64,000 bases of DNA from Ptychodera flava. Taxonomy: Eukaryota > Hemichordata > Enteropneusta > Ptychoderidae. The notes beneath the pieces were generated by a model. It made no database searches. It saw nothing but the letters and a program-made list of their open reading frames with translations, and had not been told where the DNA came from. Every line of letters begins with the position of its first letter. The first letter of the stretch is position 1. Both the position numbers and the translations under genes were made by a program. The stretch is from assembly GCF_041260155.1 (NCBI RefSeq), contig NC_091932.1, forward strand, positions 29,930,338-29,994,337. Reading direction: 5' to 3'. This document shows positions 10,645-24,107 of this stretch, one piece after another.

Positions 10645-12740
10645 AAGTGTCATTGACGCTATGTCTTACAAGTACCTGCATGCAGCCGGTTGATATGCCA
10701 CCTTCCAGGTAGCAAGGGCATGGTGCACCGCTGTTGCAGTGGTATGTCCGGCGTACAGTGCCGCCCGTCCTTAAAGTCGTTCAAATGTTGAACTGTTGTA
10801 TGGCTTCACGCGAAAGCCTGTGTTATAAGGCTCCTGTGTGTGCAGTTGTCCTAGATTTCAGTAAAACGTCTATTTCTCTGTTGAATATCTGTGTGTCAAC
10901 TGTTCTACTATGGCAAGATACAATAGTCAACATTTTTCATATTTTAAAATGCATTCTTTCCATCATTCACTACACAAAATACAAATTCATGATTTTTTCC
11001 CCTAATCTCATCTGTAAAGAGACAACCAGAAAAGTAAACGCATAGCACTGAAGTCAACTATTGAGCTCGAACTTGTCGCATAATCATTAAAATATAAAGC
11101 AAATAAATGAATCAAAACTTCAGAAAATTAAAAGTAATACCTGAAGAGAGTCAAGATCTCATGTGAATCGGCGTCAATATCAAAAGTTAAACTTACGCAC
11201 AAAAGTAACGAATACACTTTAATAAGAAAACTTAATTCGCCAGCATATTTAAAAGTGATATTGGCTCAAATTTAAGTTGTAATTTTACTGAGGAATTAGC
11301 TGTCGATTTGGGTTTTAAGCTTGCTTTCCTTTATTAAATTAAGTAAGCGGTCGTCGATTGTAAAAGCTGGAGCACAAGGAACGTAATGCGTTATTGGCAT
11401 TACGCGCTCTCATGGATGGTCCCTAGCGTGTCATGGATGGTCCCTAGCGTGTCCTCTAGGTTTCTTACATGAAGGGGAAAGTTGCCTTCTGCTTGAAAAT
11501 CGCGGGGGGGGGGGAGGTTAGGTTCTGATTGAGTGGGACTATAACAAATTTTGCAAATTTAAGGTGTGCAAATTAAGATTCTTTAAGATATTAGCAAATT
11601 TAGGTCAAAGCATTGATCAAATATTAAAATAAATGCTTTTTAAAGATTTATCTCATACATTCTTCTGCAGATCGGAAACTTTTAACACTTTAAGCTATAT
11701 ATAGTGGATTACATAAACTGTATGACGTAACATCATAGACAGTAATCATGAAGTGGAATGCTACTAGAAACACTGTGTGTAAACAATCTATAATAATTAT
11801 CTTAACCTCATTGTAGAAGGATAATATGCCTGGCGTTTGTGATTATTTGAAGGGAGATTTTAATGATATAGGGGATTCGCGTAATCGCGCGTCCTGGAGA
11901 AACACTGAGTTCCAGGAAATCTTTGTATTATTTATGGAGAATACCTACCTGTTGTCAACGCACACGTTCTACAAACCTATACATGAATATAGATAAACAA
12001 ACTATACAATTGCACTGTATCAATTTTTCAAGTAGTCTATGTTCTTTTAGAGTTCAAATTGTGTGATTGTATTTAAGGTTGTCGTAATTTGTGTCCCATT
12101 CTTTTTTCTCGCTGCACACGGAGATTGTTCTGTATCGCAACTGTGTATATCACATTTAGTCAGTCCACAAGTATAAAACCGCTCATGAATACATGCCCCT
12201 TACCTGTAGTATTATTCTTTGTCTTCTCTAACGTTTCTCTCTTATGTTATGCTTTCCCTTCGGCCTGATGAAGTTCATCATCATTTCATGAACATTGATA
12301 ACAACTCTAATATGTCCATTGAAATTGACAATGGCAGAAAGCCATTGGAAAATAAACTTGCTAGCAGTATGTATCGCAGGAGGGGCATCGGCATCCTGTT
12401 GAGAACATCGTTGAATATACCGGTCACAGACATTGCTTTGGTAGCGCCGATCGCCTTTGAACATGTAGCGATTTCGTATTCCCTCTTATTTGCTATGCGT
12501 TCAAGGCCTGATATTTTTATCTTATATTTTGATAAACGTCATCCTTATTACGATTTACGCAAAACGAACTCTAGTCTTACCCCGCCCCTTAAATGAAGAA
12601 ATTGCGTTTCTGGTCCGTCAGCTTTTATGATAGATGGCGTTTTACATTTTCGACATGATTTAAACCATATTTACTTTAACGTATTTGGGTTTTTCATTTA
12701 TAATTTTTTTTCATTTTCTACGTTTTTATTATCGTTTCAG
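10645..12740. other. no recognised gene; upstream region of the NLR gene
   Basis: The first half of the DED, missing from the exon at 12741, should be encoded by an exon ending in phase 1 here or further upstream. None could be identified. A 21-bp unit (atggatggtccctagcgtgt) is repeated about twice at 11411-11455, and a G run lies near 11504. ORFs at 11826-11999 and 12219-12596 have no domain signal. Confidence 0.4.
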
Positions 12741-15700
12741 ATACATTCAAGGAAATGATTTATCGTTGTTCCAAAACTATTCCTAAGGGAAAATTACAAA
12801 AGTATACAAGTCCATTCCAGCTATTCACAGCTTTAACCGAAAGTGGTTTCATGTCTGAGAATGACACCAAGATGTTGGAAGAGCTATTAGAGAAAGTGGG
12901 ACGAAGAGATTTGGTAGAGAGAGTGACACAGTTCATGATTGGCCATGCAAGCCATTCAGGTATGTTGTAGAGGTCTGGTGTTAAAAGGGTGTGTATCTTC
13001 ACTTTATCTTGTAACCTCACTGCAAGTATTTTAGGATAGCTTTCGTATGCCACAAAGTCAAAGAGAATTCCTGTGTCTCATAAGTTTTTGGACATTGATA
13101 GTGGCAAATATTAAGAAGCAAACGCAGTAGATTAATAGTGATCTACACAATATATCTTGAAGTAGTACTACATATAATAATCGCAAATTATGAGTCATAG
13201 ATGCAGTCACTCTGACACTGGTAATTCAGATTGGCAAAATGTTTTGCCGAGTCTTATAATGCTACATAGGAAAAATCCTAAACTACTGCAGGAAGTATTT
13301 GCTAACATGTCTCTTAACCGAATAATTTAATATCTGTTAGTAATATTCACATATCACAGACAAAACTAAGTACCATAGTCGTAACCATGTAGAAATACAC
13401 CTCTGTGTTTAACTCATACATTTCGCTCTTCTGAAAAAGGTATGGCCGAAGGAATTGAAGAGATGTTAGAATGTCTCAAGAAGTTCTATGAAGTAAACTT
13501 TAAGAAGTTTCAGCCGTTGGCATGGAATGACAACTTCTTTCTCTGTATGAGTGAAGTGTATACAAGACTGGTGGCAGAGGAAGTTGATGAGAGGGGTTCG
13601 GTTTCTAAAACTGTTGCTGTAGAGGAAATTTTAAAAGTATGTAATGGCGAAAGAATAAGAATTGAAGGTGCACCAGCCATTGGCAAAACTATGTTTTGCA
13701 GGAAGTTAGCCTACGACTGGGCTTCTGGATCATTACCCCACTTTAAAGCGGTGTTTTTATTGGAAGCAAGACGCATGGAAAAAATGTCAATCGAAGATGC
13801 AATATTTGATCAGTTACTGCCCAAATCAGCTGCATTTACCAGAAGTCAGCTTCGTAATTTTCTGTCTGAAAATGGAGAATCAGTCGCCATAGTGTTGGAT
13901 GGGTTAGATGAGATGACCCAGAGTTTAAAAGAGAGTTCTGAGCTACAAGAACTGATTATAAAGAAATCGCTATCAAGTTGTACAATTATTTTCACGACAC
14001 GACCACATGAGTGTGATAGTCAGTTGAAACTCTGTGACTCACATTTCAAAGTACAGGGTTTTACAGAAAGGGACTGTGAGGGTTACATGCTAAAGTACTT
14101 CAAACAGAATAAGGAATGCGTCGAGAAGCTGTTGTCAACTTTATATGGAAGACACTCGTTGTTTGGATTTGATCAGCGAAGTTTTCTCAGCAATCCCTTG
14201 CATGTGGCATTTCTGTGTGTACTCTGGGAAGATCATCAGCAAGGGTACCCTTTTCCGAATCGGGTGACAACTTTGTACACGGACATACTTGAGTGCATCA
14301 TGAAGAGATATTGTATTCATAAGGGCATCAAGTTGGTTGGTGACAGCCGTCAAGTTCCCGATCATATAACCAATGAATTGAACAAGTTAGCGAACATTGC
14401 ATACTATCATTGGAAAAATAATGCCACACTCATAAATGTATCAGATGTAAAACCAGTATCTCTTTTATCTTTTGGTCTGCTTGTCCGGGACTGTGGCACC
14501 TCGATTTCAAGACCACAGAGGTTGTGTTTCTTCTGTCACAAAACATGGCAAGAGTACTTTGCTGCAAAGCATATTGCCAACTGTATACTGCATGGGAATT
14601 CACCCGCTGAGTTTCAGCCTTTGTTCGATGACTTTCAAAGTAACTATCAGGTTATGACATTCCTTGTTGGTATATTGCAACAGGAGGCTGATATTGTGTT
14701 CAGAGCCATTAGCAAGAACATAACTGAGTCGCTTGATGGCAACATTGGCGGCACGACATGCATTTTTTACCACACAATGTTTAAAATACCTCAGTCATTT
14801 TACATGATTGATATGTACTTGGAGCTTATGTTTGAAAGTCGTGACGATGGAATTTTTTGGCAGTTTCTAGAATCCTGCCATAATACAGGGATAATGTTTC
14901 ATGATAGCTACCGTCTATATGTTCCCTTTTCAAAATGTAAACAAGTAGACGTAAATCAGATTATCTCGAGATATCCTTGCGCTGCGTCAATTAACTCTCG
15001 TAATTTTGAATTAGTGATTGATATTTTGAAATATGAACACAAAAATGCTGTGAATCCTTTTGGCAATTCTGTATTTCTAAGATTGAATACGATGTCGTCA
15101 TCCTGTACATCATGCTTAAATATGGCTCTCAGAGAGAACTGCATATCTCTGAAGTGGCTGGTCATTTTGTGTAGTGATGGTCCAGCACTGCAAGAAAATC
15201 TTACTATCTTGACTGGGTCTATCGGAGCCACTAGAGCTGTGCAAAAGATTGCATTAAGTCATTTCACTAAGAGACCTCATCTGGAGAAATTCGTTTCCAA
15301 AGTTCGGCAAAATGTGCACATTCAATCTTTGGCATTTGGCGTTCTGGAATCACCAGATGTCGATAGCATTCCATTCGAGGACCTTGAGCAAAGTGGACCA
15401 CGGGACCTTTATATCACAGGTATGCACGGGGACTTTAACAGAGCAGCACATTTTATGATGCACTGTGAAAATACAACAAAACTGTCCTGCAGCATAGGTG
15501 TAGGAGATGCACCTATTAGTGTGAAGTATCAGTGTTACAAAGCTTTCATAGATGCCATGGGGAATCTCAGCCAAAGTTTGAAATCATTTTCCATCGGAAG
15601 CCTCTATCCGGACTATTTTGCATGTGAGCGTATGCTGAATAATTTAAAGAGAAATTCTTCACTGGAAGCATTGGAATTACAGATTAACAGGAATAGCATA

Positions 15701-16171
15701 CTTTCTTTATGTGATTTCATCAATAGTAATTGCCATCTCAAGTCATTATCATGTAAGATTGATGAATTGCTGATGTGTAAGAATGACAAGGATGACGACT
15801 TAGACATGCTATCAAAATTAAAGCAACTTTCGTATACTCTGGCTGGGAACGTAACTTTGGAGAGATTTACTTTGGAACATTATTGGGAGTCACATTGCCA
15901 AGACACAGTGTTGTCCGACTTGTTATTTCCAGTCTATGAGAGTATGGAGGCCAGTAAGACAAATCTGAAATGTTTCTCATTCAGATTTCAGGATCATGGT
16001 TGTGGTTTTGAGGGAATCAAGGCTTTCCTCGATGATAATTTTAAAAAAGATATGACATCATATGAGCAAACAGTGAGCATAAGAGTGTATTCTTCATGCG
16101 AAAGGCAGCCAGAGGTAATACCTTTGCATGTCATAAACATTAACAAGTGCAAACAGGCTATTGATCATTAA
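12741..16171 (+). CDS. DED-NACHT NLR-type innate immune sensor (5' end missing)
   Basis: Exon 12741-12959 has acceptor tcgtttcag and donor TCAG|GTATGT. It encodes the C-terminal half of a death effector domain (IPKGKLQKYTSPFQLFTALT then MLEELLEKVGRRDLVERV). It ends in phase 1 and joins exon 13440-16171, whose acceptor gives a matching phase, so the frame runs through. In the large exon (909 residues counted from ATG 13442) the NACHT NTPase shows Walker A GAPAIGKT (76-83), Walker B VLDGLDEM (151-158), a sensor-like IFTTRPHE (183-190), and a FCHKTWQEYFAA motif (364-375) typical of the end of the NACHT module. The C-terminal 350 residues hold degenerate leucine-rich segments (LEALELQI, LKSLSCKI). 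The expected role is cytosolic ligand sensing, oligomerisation and DED-mediated recruitment of caspase-8-like partners. An upstream exon is missing. Confidence 0.85.
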
Positions 16172-16622
16172 GTCTTGTGCCACAGTAATGTGTTTTGTCG
16201 AAGATAGAAAAAGTGAATAGTTTTGACTAAATTAAAGTAACATATTGCAGTTTTGTTTTGTTGTGATTTGAGGACTTTTGGTTCCATAAGACGTGTATAA
16301 CTTTGTATAATGCTATCGACATATTTTATAATGGTTTATAAAGTTAGGTTTGAATGTTTTGTTCAGTACGCATGCTCATATCCCTCCTTAATTCCTGACT
16401 AACATCAACATCTCTACTAAGTCTGTCTGCCATTGCTCATCTTTCTTTCTCCCATGACTTTGTAGCTGATAGCCCAATGTTGAATTGGCCTGTGCAGTGT
16501 ATCTGTCCGCTGAGTCTATAACCAATCTTTAGCCTGAATACGGCTTTCAAAAAGTCCCTGTTCTTTTGCTCTTCTGCACACTGTTTCAGTTCAATGAAAA
16601 CTTTGTACTGGATTGTAATTGT

Positions 16623-16628
16623 AATAAA
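16623..16628 (+). terminator. candidate polyadenylation signal of the NLR gene
   Basis: AATAAA about 450 nt after the NLR stop codon. It is a plausible 3' end but only a hexamer match in AT-rich DNA. Confidence 0.3.
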
Positions 16629-16738
16629 CCTCTCATATTTGTTGTTTGAGCTTTACAGTATCAATGATATTAGGCAGAACAGAAAAATAAAATTACATCT
16701 AAATGTTATAATACTGAAAATACTGTCAAGGACAATGT

Positions 16739-16866
16739 GCTCACATTTGGTTGAATTGGTCCATTCAAGAAATATTTAAACCAGAAAAACAACAATGAAA
16801 AAAGCCACCAACTCACCATATAAGCTCTCTTTGGTATTGATACACATACCATATATGAGCTAAAAA
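16739..16866 (-). mobile_element. internally deleted copy of the GCTCAC element
   Basis: On the minus strand it begins TTTTTAGCTCATATATGG, keeps the hairpin around GGTATGTGTATCAATACC and AGAGAGCTTATATGG, and ends in CCAAATGTGAGC (plus strand GCTCACATTTGG at 16739-16750). Only 128 bp remain, so nearly the whole body is deleted while both ends are kept. Confidence 0.65.
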
Positions 16867-17525
16867 CTATTCACTGGACTCACCTTCTGTCCCTATACCA
16901 TCTACAATGACTCTCAATTGTATCTCCTAAAGCCGCATGCATATCAAAGGTAAACAGTATTAACCTGCTGCAAACAATTGTAACATGCATTAGGAAAATA
17001 ACCCTTCAAAACCTGTGAGTCAATGAACAATACAGATATGAAATATTTAGTTAAAAGACAAAATCACAATTGATACTTCTCTGTATTTGAAAACAAAAGT
17101 AGAGCTATGGATACAGCACCTGTATACAAAACCATGCTTTTAAAGATTCGAGAGAAAGGTTATTCAAATCAGTTCTCGAGTTTTGTGAGTCATTAAGGTA
17201 AATTGCGTCGTGACAACAGATATACACACTCTCAAATGTTTACAATTCTTATCTACCACTTGTGTGGGCTCATTTTAAGGCCCTTGGAGCAGTCATAATT
17301 CAGTCATAGTTTTTTGGAAATTTAAAATGAAGTTTCCCCCTGGAGTTATCACAAGGATGAAGGCCATTTTGAATTTGGAATATCAGTAAACGTTAGGTAT
17401 TTTGCTTCTATTTTAGCAAACTTTGCATGCTGTCTCCTGATTTTGATTCTTTATTTAGTAAGAGAATGGTTGAAAGTTACATAAAGGAAAATTTGAGCAA
17501 ATGTTAGTCTTTAACGTTTGACATA
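16867..17525. other. no gene seen
   Basis: AT-rich sequence without coding signal. Confidence 0.5.
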
Positions 17526-17972
<447 letters not shown>

Positions 17973-18575
17973 TGAATTTTGGCATTGTTTTCAATCTTCC
18001 TGTATTTTAAATTGATATGCTGTACTTTCAGTATACCATTTTTAATTGTCTTAATTGTATTTACATTGAAATATCTCATTATGAAGCTAAGAAATGTTTT
18101 GATTGACAATGCAATATTTTGCGTTGTGAAGCATGCTTGCATTTTGTACCAATCTATTTAAAAGTTCACTTTTAAATCATGACTTGATATATGATTGCAT
18201 ATAAGGCAATGTCTTCTCTTTTGAATTAAGTCACATCAGAATTGTCTGCACTATGAGATTTTGGTTCACTTGCTTTCACATGCAAATCACCATATTTGTT
18301 AATGGGTTGACTCCATTAAGGTAATGTATTTTCAATAAACATATGACAAGTAATATGAGTTTGGCTTATTTCATGTATTAATGTTTATTTAAACAATATA
18401 AAAAGGTCGTAGAAATGCAATACTAACATAGGACATTTTGTCTGTTTGTTTAATTAACTTAGGGGACAAAAAGCGTGAACAACTGTTCCTGATTGTACAA
18501 CAATCCTCTCTGAACATGTTTTCATGTTGAATGTGAAAGTATATAAAGGAGAAATGTTAGGAACAAATGTGATTT

Positions 18576-19560
18576 TTAGCTCCCATAGCCGTATGTATAT
18601 ATGGCAATGGAAGCTATTCTTATAGGCTAGGGAAATGTCTGTATGTATGTATGTCTGTATGTCTGTATGTCTGTATGTCTGTCCGTCAACATCAAAAACT
18701 CCAAAACCGCCGCACATTTCATCTTGATATTTGGTGTGTACATGGATGATGAGCTCTAGATAAACTTTTGTTCAAATGAAGTTGTCATTGCCAAAAATAT
18801 GCAAATTAAGGTAGTATGCACCTCGAAAGTAAAAGACTTAAACTTTTGCTTAAAATTTCATCACGGAACCTTTCAACAGTTCTCTTTCAAAATCAAGAAT
18901 AAAAATCGGGGGTCACCGTGCAAATTTTGGTTCTAGAGAAACAAATAACCCAAGATTTACAGATATTTCAAATTCAAAATGGCCGCCATCCCTGTGTTAA
19001 CTCTATGGAGAAAAATAAAAATTTTCGAATTTCGAAAAACTAAGCCGGTGAAAAGTTTTCTTTCACCAAGAGCTTTAAAATGAACCCCACATGTGGTATA
19101 TCAGATGAGAATTGTAAAAGTTTGAGCGTCCGAATGTCTGTCCCCGAGGTGTGTTCTACCTTAAGTGAAAAAAAAATGTAAAAACAGTCAAAATTGAAAA
19201 TCTCAATAACCACCGAGCAGATTACATGAAAAATTAGCATGTAAGTACTTTGAGCTGACCTGAAATGATTGTGCACATCTTGGGCCAGTATCTTGGACTT
19301 GCTATTTTTCATGAATTTTTTGTAATTTTCTCCCATTTTTGGTCAAAAAATCTTCTTCTCTGAAACCACAAGTCCGATTGATTTGAAACTTAGTATGGAA
19401 GTGCATAGGAGTGACCTTTCCCAAATTTGGGCAAATCGTGGTGAAATTTGCATATCTTTAGTTTACACGTTCATAGACTCCCATGTATAAGGCAGATCTC
19501 CATAGACTCCCATGTATAAGGCCACGAAAATAAAAATTTAGTTTCTCATCGTATTCATAT
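18576..19560 (+). mobile_element. diverged TTTTTAGCTC-type element with a nested MITE
   Basis: Begins TTTTTAGCTCCCATAGCC, followed by a GTAT/GTCT microsatellite (about 18635-18683) and the ATCTTGATATTTGGTGTGTA segment also found in the 9.7 kb copy (as ctttatatttggtgtacag). After the nested insertion at 18810-19160 the body resumes with the TCAAAAAATC then CCGATTGATTTGAAA unit. The right end is not clear. A further TTTTTAGTCCCAATGG start with similar layout lies at about 19587. Confidence 0.5.
18810..19160. mobile_element. TTAA-flanked MITE, 351 bp
   Basis: Flanked by TTAA on both sides (18806-18809, 19161-19164). Ends are inverted repeats: GGTAGTATGCACCTCG and CGAGGTGTGTTCTACC. TTAA duplication points to a piggyBac- or Kolobok-type transposase acting in trans. 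No ORF belongs to it. A longer relative is at 26572-27375. Confidence 0.75.
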
Positions 19561-20043
19561 TGCAGAAAGGATGCAGTGACACATTTTTTAGTCCCAATGG
19601 ATGAATCCAGTGGGCATATAGATTGGGTCATGTCGTCTGTTCATCCGTCTGTGAGTCCATCCGTTCACGCAGATAGCTCAGATGTTTTGACAAAATGTCA
19701 TGTGACCTCGATGACCTTTGACCTCAAATATACATATTTGTCCATAACTGCCACAAGACCACTAATTAAATTCCCATAGGCCACCACAGTAGCGTTGAGC
19801 TCGATTTTCCTATTTTAAAACATTCAGCGGCACGAATCCTCTTAACAGGTGTTAGGTCAATGTCAGCTTGACTACTGATTAATTTTTCGTGTGGGCAAGT
19901 CCACGGAAATTTTGAGATAGCGATGAAAATAGCGCCCTCAGTGGTGTTTTTGACAAAATTCAGGCTTATTGTTATGATTTCTATTAGCCCTAGAACTCCT
20001 CATATTACCACCAAATGCTTCAGCCATTATTCTTCTACAATTT

Positions 20044-20486
20044 CTTGCTTTTATATCAAAAATTCGTGCAAATCCATCCATAGCGGTTTTCTACAGAGAA
20101 ATTTATTATTCAAAATTTCCGTAAAAAGTCGATGATAATAGGCTTGGCCCTGAAACCGGGTTTAATTTCGGGAAGAGATTCTATTTGTGAAATCATTATC
20201 TTTTTTGGGAAGAACACAACTAAGCAATTGTAAAAGTATTCTCATATGAGTTTTTGGGACACAAAATTTGTTTGCCAGGAATGTGTTTTTATGTAATATG
20301 GTGTCATATGGCTTGGTACAGAGGTGACGCAAATTGCTGCCATAGGGCCGATGAATGTATGTCTTGAGGCAGTGTAGCAATTGAAGTGTAAGGTTAAATT
20401 TTCTTTTATTTTAGTATTTGAGTCATATCCACCAGTACTTTTATTGGTGTTAAAATCGTGCACTTTTGTCAATTTAAGGTTCACTT
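20044..20486 (+). repeat. internal direct repeat, copy 1
   Basis: Starts cttgcttttatatcaaaaat and ends caatttaaggttcact. Nearly identical to 20783-21228, so the duplication is recent. Short ORFs within it are mirrored in both copies and look non-coding. Confidence 0.9.
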
Positions 20487-20782
20487 AATTGACGGCCCAA
20501 AGGAAGCCCTATAGGGGACATATTTCAGTACGTATGATGTCCTATGCTGAAAAATAACAACCCTTTGCACTTTCTATTACTCCGAACAATTCTTGGAAAT
20601 ATAAAGGTATGTGGAAAACCAGCTCAGACACTAATTTGAAATACTTTGGGGGCCCAAATCCCTGCTGGCGGCCATCTTGGACTCAGTCAGGAATAGGGGT
20701 ATGGCATAGCTTTTTGTCAATTTCTCTCCTAATTCAACTTAATTTGTCAAACCAGTACTTTTATTGTTTAGACATACAATAT

Positions 20783-21228
20783 CTTGCTTTTATATCAAAA
20801 ATTCGTGCAAATCCATCCATAGCGGTTTTCTACAGAGAAATTTATTATTCAAAATTTCCGTAAAAAGTCGATGAAAATAGGCCTAGCCCCCGAAACCGGG
20901 GTTTAATTTCGAGGAGAGATTCTATTTGTGAAATCATTATCTTTTTTGGGAAGAACACAACTAAGCAATTGTAAAAGTATTCTGATATGAGTGTTTTGGA
21001 CACAAAATTTGTTTGCCAGGAATGTGTTTTTATGTCATATGGTGTCATATGGCTTGGTACAGAGGTGACGCAAATTGCTGCCATAGGGCCGATGAATGTA
21101 TGTCTTGAGGCAGGTGTAGCAATTGAAGTGTAAGGTTAAATTTTCTTTTATTTTAGTATTTGAGTCATATTCACCAGTACTTTCATTGGTGTTAAAATTG
21201 TGCACTTTTGTCAATTTAAGGTTCACTA
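20783..21228 (+). repeat. internal direct repeat, copy 2
   Basis: Second copy of 20044-20486 in the same orientation, differing by a few substitutions and single-base indels. Confidence 0.9.
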
Positions 21229-21699
21229 TATTGGCACAAGCCCACTAATTCACTTCCGGGTTCGTTACCCACGAAGATAGTTCGGAAGAAAAATAGTGCA
21301 GACCTTGAAGTTTTGATATCTGTATGGATGCTTGTTTAGTTTGAACTTTAACGTCAAGAATTTTTGTAAAGATATTTTTCTGCCTGAATCAAAATGCAGA
21401 CTGTTGTGAATAATGGCTGAAGCATTTGGTGGTAATATGAGGAGTTCTAGGGCTAATAGAAATCATAACAATAAGCCTGAATTTTGTCAAAAACACCACT
21501 GAGGGCGCTATTTTCATCGCTATCTCAAAATTTCCGTGGACTTGCCCACACGAAAAATTAATCAGTAGTCAAGCTGACATTGACCTAACACCTGTTAAGA
21601 GGATTCGTGCCGCTGAATGTTTTAAAATAGGAAAATCGAGCTCAACGCTACTGTGGTGGCCTATGGGAAATGAATTAGTGGTCTTGTGCCAGTGTACCC

Positions 21700-22900
21700 G
21701 ACTTAATTCTTAGGCGCCGCCATGTTTTTGAATACTCGTAAATAAAGAAATACGAAACATGCAAATTTTATTTTTTAACATGCCATTCATTAAATATATC
21801 TCTTTTATTAGCCAGTAATTATAATTATTTACCTTGTCACTGATAAAAAATATCGTAATTATCACGCCTACAAAATAGAAAAAAGGGAAAACTGTCGTGC
21901 ACATGAACAAGGACATAGCAAAGAATGCTTGGAGTGAATATTAGAATAGCGCCCTCTGTGTAATTAACTAGACGCAAAATTGCCAGTTTAAGACGGAACG
22001 CTAGTTTTCGGCTTGCGATTGGAAGTTGGGCAGTGCAGTTACTTTTGCAACGATAATGCTGGCACAGTACGTCGCTTGGTAAACGCTACAGGTATTTATT
22101 ATGGTAAAAATTGCCACTTTAATTTTGTCTAACTCTTTTAAATATTAAACAGAAAATCTGTAGGCCGACCTGCAAGGTCGTCTGACATGGGGTATGTGAA
22201 CTGATTTCATCAGGGGGAGGGTAAATTTGGCATAGTTATATTTCCTTTACTATTACTAATCATGAATCAATACAAGTAATATTTCTAATCATAATTCCTG
22301 GCGCGACACCAATGGCTGAGTCCAATAGAATATTAGACATTCTCATACAACACATTGCTGTTTAGGGAAACGCTTCAATTACTTGATCAGAAATAAGTAT
22401 ATGAATGTGCTATGACACATAATTTCTTCTCTAAAGACTTCTGTTGGGTTTGTACCTGTAAAAGCTAATCTGTCGATAGGCGACATGACACGCCCTTTCT
22501 GTTCACTAGTACCTATAGTAGAATGGAATCATAACTACTAACGACTGCTCACATATTAACCACATATCTCGCCCAAGGTAGGTACATTCAAACAAACTTT
22601 TGTTTTTAATTTCAGGAGCTGATATATTCATCGGTTGCCGAGGATCGGGATGGACAATATTTGCAAAGCATGAAAGGGCTGACATGAAGAGACGCACGAT
22701 ATATCTGAACGCTGTCAAGGGCATGCCGAAAGGAGTCTTAGAGATAAATTGACGCAAGACTGATCATGTTAAATGATTACAAAATGTTATCGGTGATGTT
22801 TACCTGAGGTGCTCTCTGATGGCATGTCTTTTTAGTAATAGTTGGGAATGAGATTGATCTCAACAAGACACATCAAAATTTTTTCTCCCTGCTTTCGCCC
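21700..22900. other. no gene seen
   Basis: No domain-bearing ORF. The 83-residue minus-strand frame at 22506-22757 has no family resemblance and no convincing splice context. Confidence 0.45.
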
Positions 22901-23068
22901 TCTTTAACATAACAACTTTTCCCCACAAAGATTTACACGTGGCCTATTTGGGGCAAACTGGCCATACCCGCCACGTCTATTAAAATTCACGAGTTTACTT
23001 TTCTTATATACGCACACGCTCAAATCGATTGGAAATCTGGGGAAGGGTTTTGCACCAGATTGATAACC

Positions 23069-23440
23069 CATCCGTGACATTATTCGGCCAACCATTTTTT
23101 CACAATGAAATCAAAGAATGAAAGTAGAAATATGGGCAAAATTCAATATTTCATCCGTTCGCTTAACCATTTACATTAAAATTGGACCAGATTTCTATCT
23201 TGACTTTGTTCTGTTAGTATTCTATTTCTGAATTAAGAATAACACGTTCTTCGAGGTATCATTGTCGGCCAACCTTATTTTTAATCAATACGGCAAATGT
23301 GAATTACGAATTAGGTACAATACTGAATTAAGTGTTGATTTTTCCGAGAATGAATAGCGACCTCAACGACTAAACTTCTAGTTGAGCGATGTTGAACAGC
23401 AAATCAAAATAGAAATTAGAAATTGGCTCAGCATGATTTC
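23069..23440. mobile_element. copy of a GGCCAACC-ended repeat family
   Basis: Begins catccgtgacattattcggccaacc and continues through ttttttcacaatgaaatcaa, gaattaagaataacacg, and gaaattagaaattggctc. The same order of anchors recurs at 25240-27600, where it is interrupted by two insertions. Similar ends occur at 49.96-50.18 kb, and in the TIRs at 50189 and 52683. Confidence 0.6.
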
Positions 23441-24107
23441 TACTGACCCATTTTCAATATCACTTCATGGGTCCTTGACCCGATATGGTTTAGGTGTATA
23501 CGTGACACAAAGTACTTGAAACCCAAGCAATCATAATTTGTAACTTTTTTTATAAAATCCGTACTAAATGTAACCATTTTATCAAAATTTTGCAAACCCC
23601 TATAACTTATAAGTTTGGACGGATTTTTTTCCACACACTTTTTCCATGGGCAGATTTTGTTTTTGTAGATTTTCCCTTCGTTTGTCTCCACCTTGCATAG
23701 TAGTACCGAGGATATATGTAAGCTTTAGTTTTACATCTGAGTTTTTTACGTCAAGCATTTTTTCCCCAAAATCTTACATACAATCATAGACCCTTGGGTC
23801 TATGATACAACCACCCCAAGATATTAAATGGTCCGCCCCTTAGCCTGTTTGGAAACGCGCGAGGTCGTGGAATCCTCAGACCGGAAGGTGTGCCATTGAG
23901 TCCGTTTTCTCACATTTCTTTACAAAATATTTGCTACAATGTTCGATGATTAGTAATCTGGAATGACAGCTGGAGAAAAATGATGTGATTGGACAAAAGT
24001 TTCCACGGGGATCCTGTCGTATAGGCAACGCCTCTGGTGGGACTCGAGATTGGATCAAAGTTTGTCGTAACACGGATCATTTGAATCGAAACCTCTGTGC
24101 GATCGTC

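Larger units (their letters stand above)
19750..21690. mobile_element. foldback element with about 283-bp inverted termini
   Basis: Left arm 19750-20032 and right arm 21408-21690 are near-perfect reverse complements (anchors caagaccactaatt, cagcggcacgaatcctctta, ccaccaaatgcttcagccat). Inside lie two direct repeats, 20044-20486 and 20783-21228, highly similar and 739 bp apart. Near 21233 the motif ggcacaagcccactaattc repeats the terminus in the interior, suggesting an earlier end or a nested relative. No transposase ORF is visible. Confidence 0.85.

Noticed and set aside
12219..12596. 125-residue ORF before the DED exon as the missing first exon
   Set aside because: No death-fold pattern and no donor in the required phase. 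It has an overlapping frame on the other strand.
22506..22757. 83-residue minus-strand ORF
   Set aside because: No family signal, no splice support, and flanked by unclassified repeat-like sequence.
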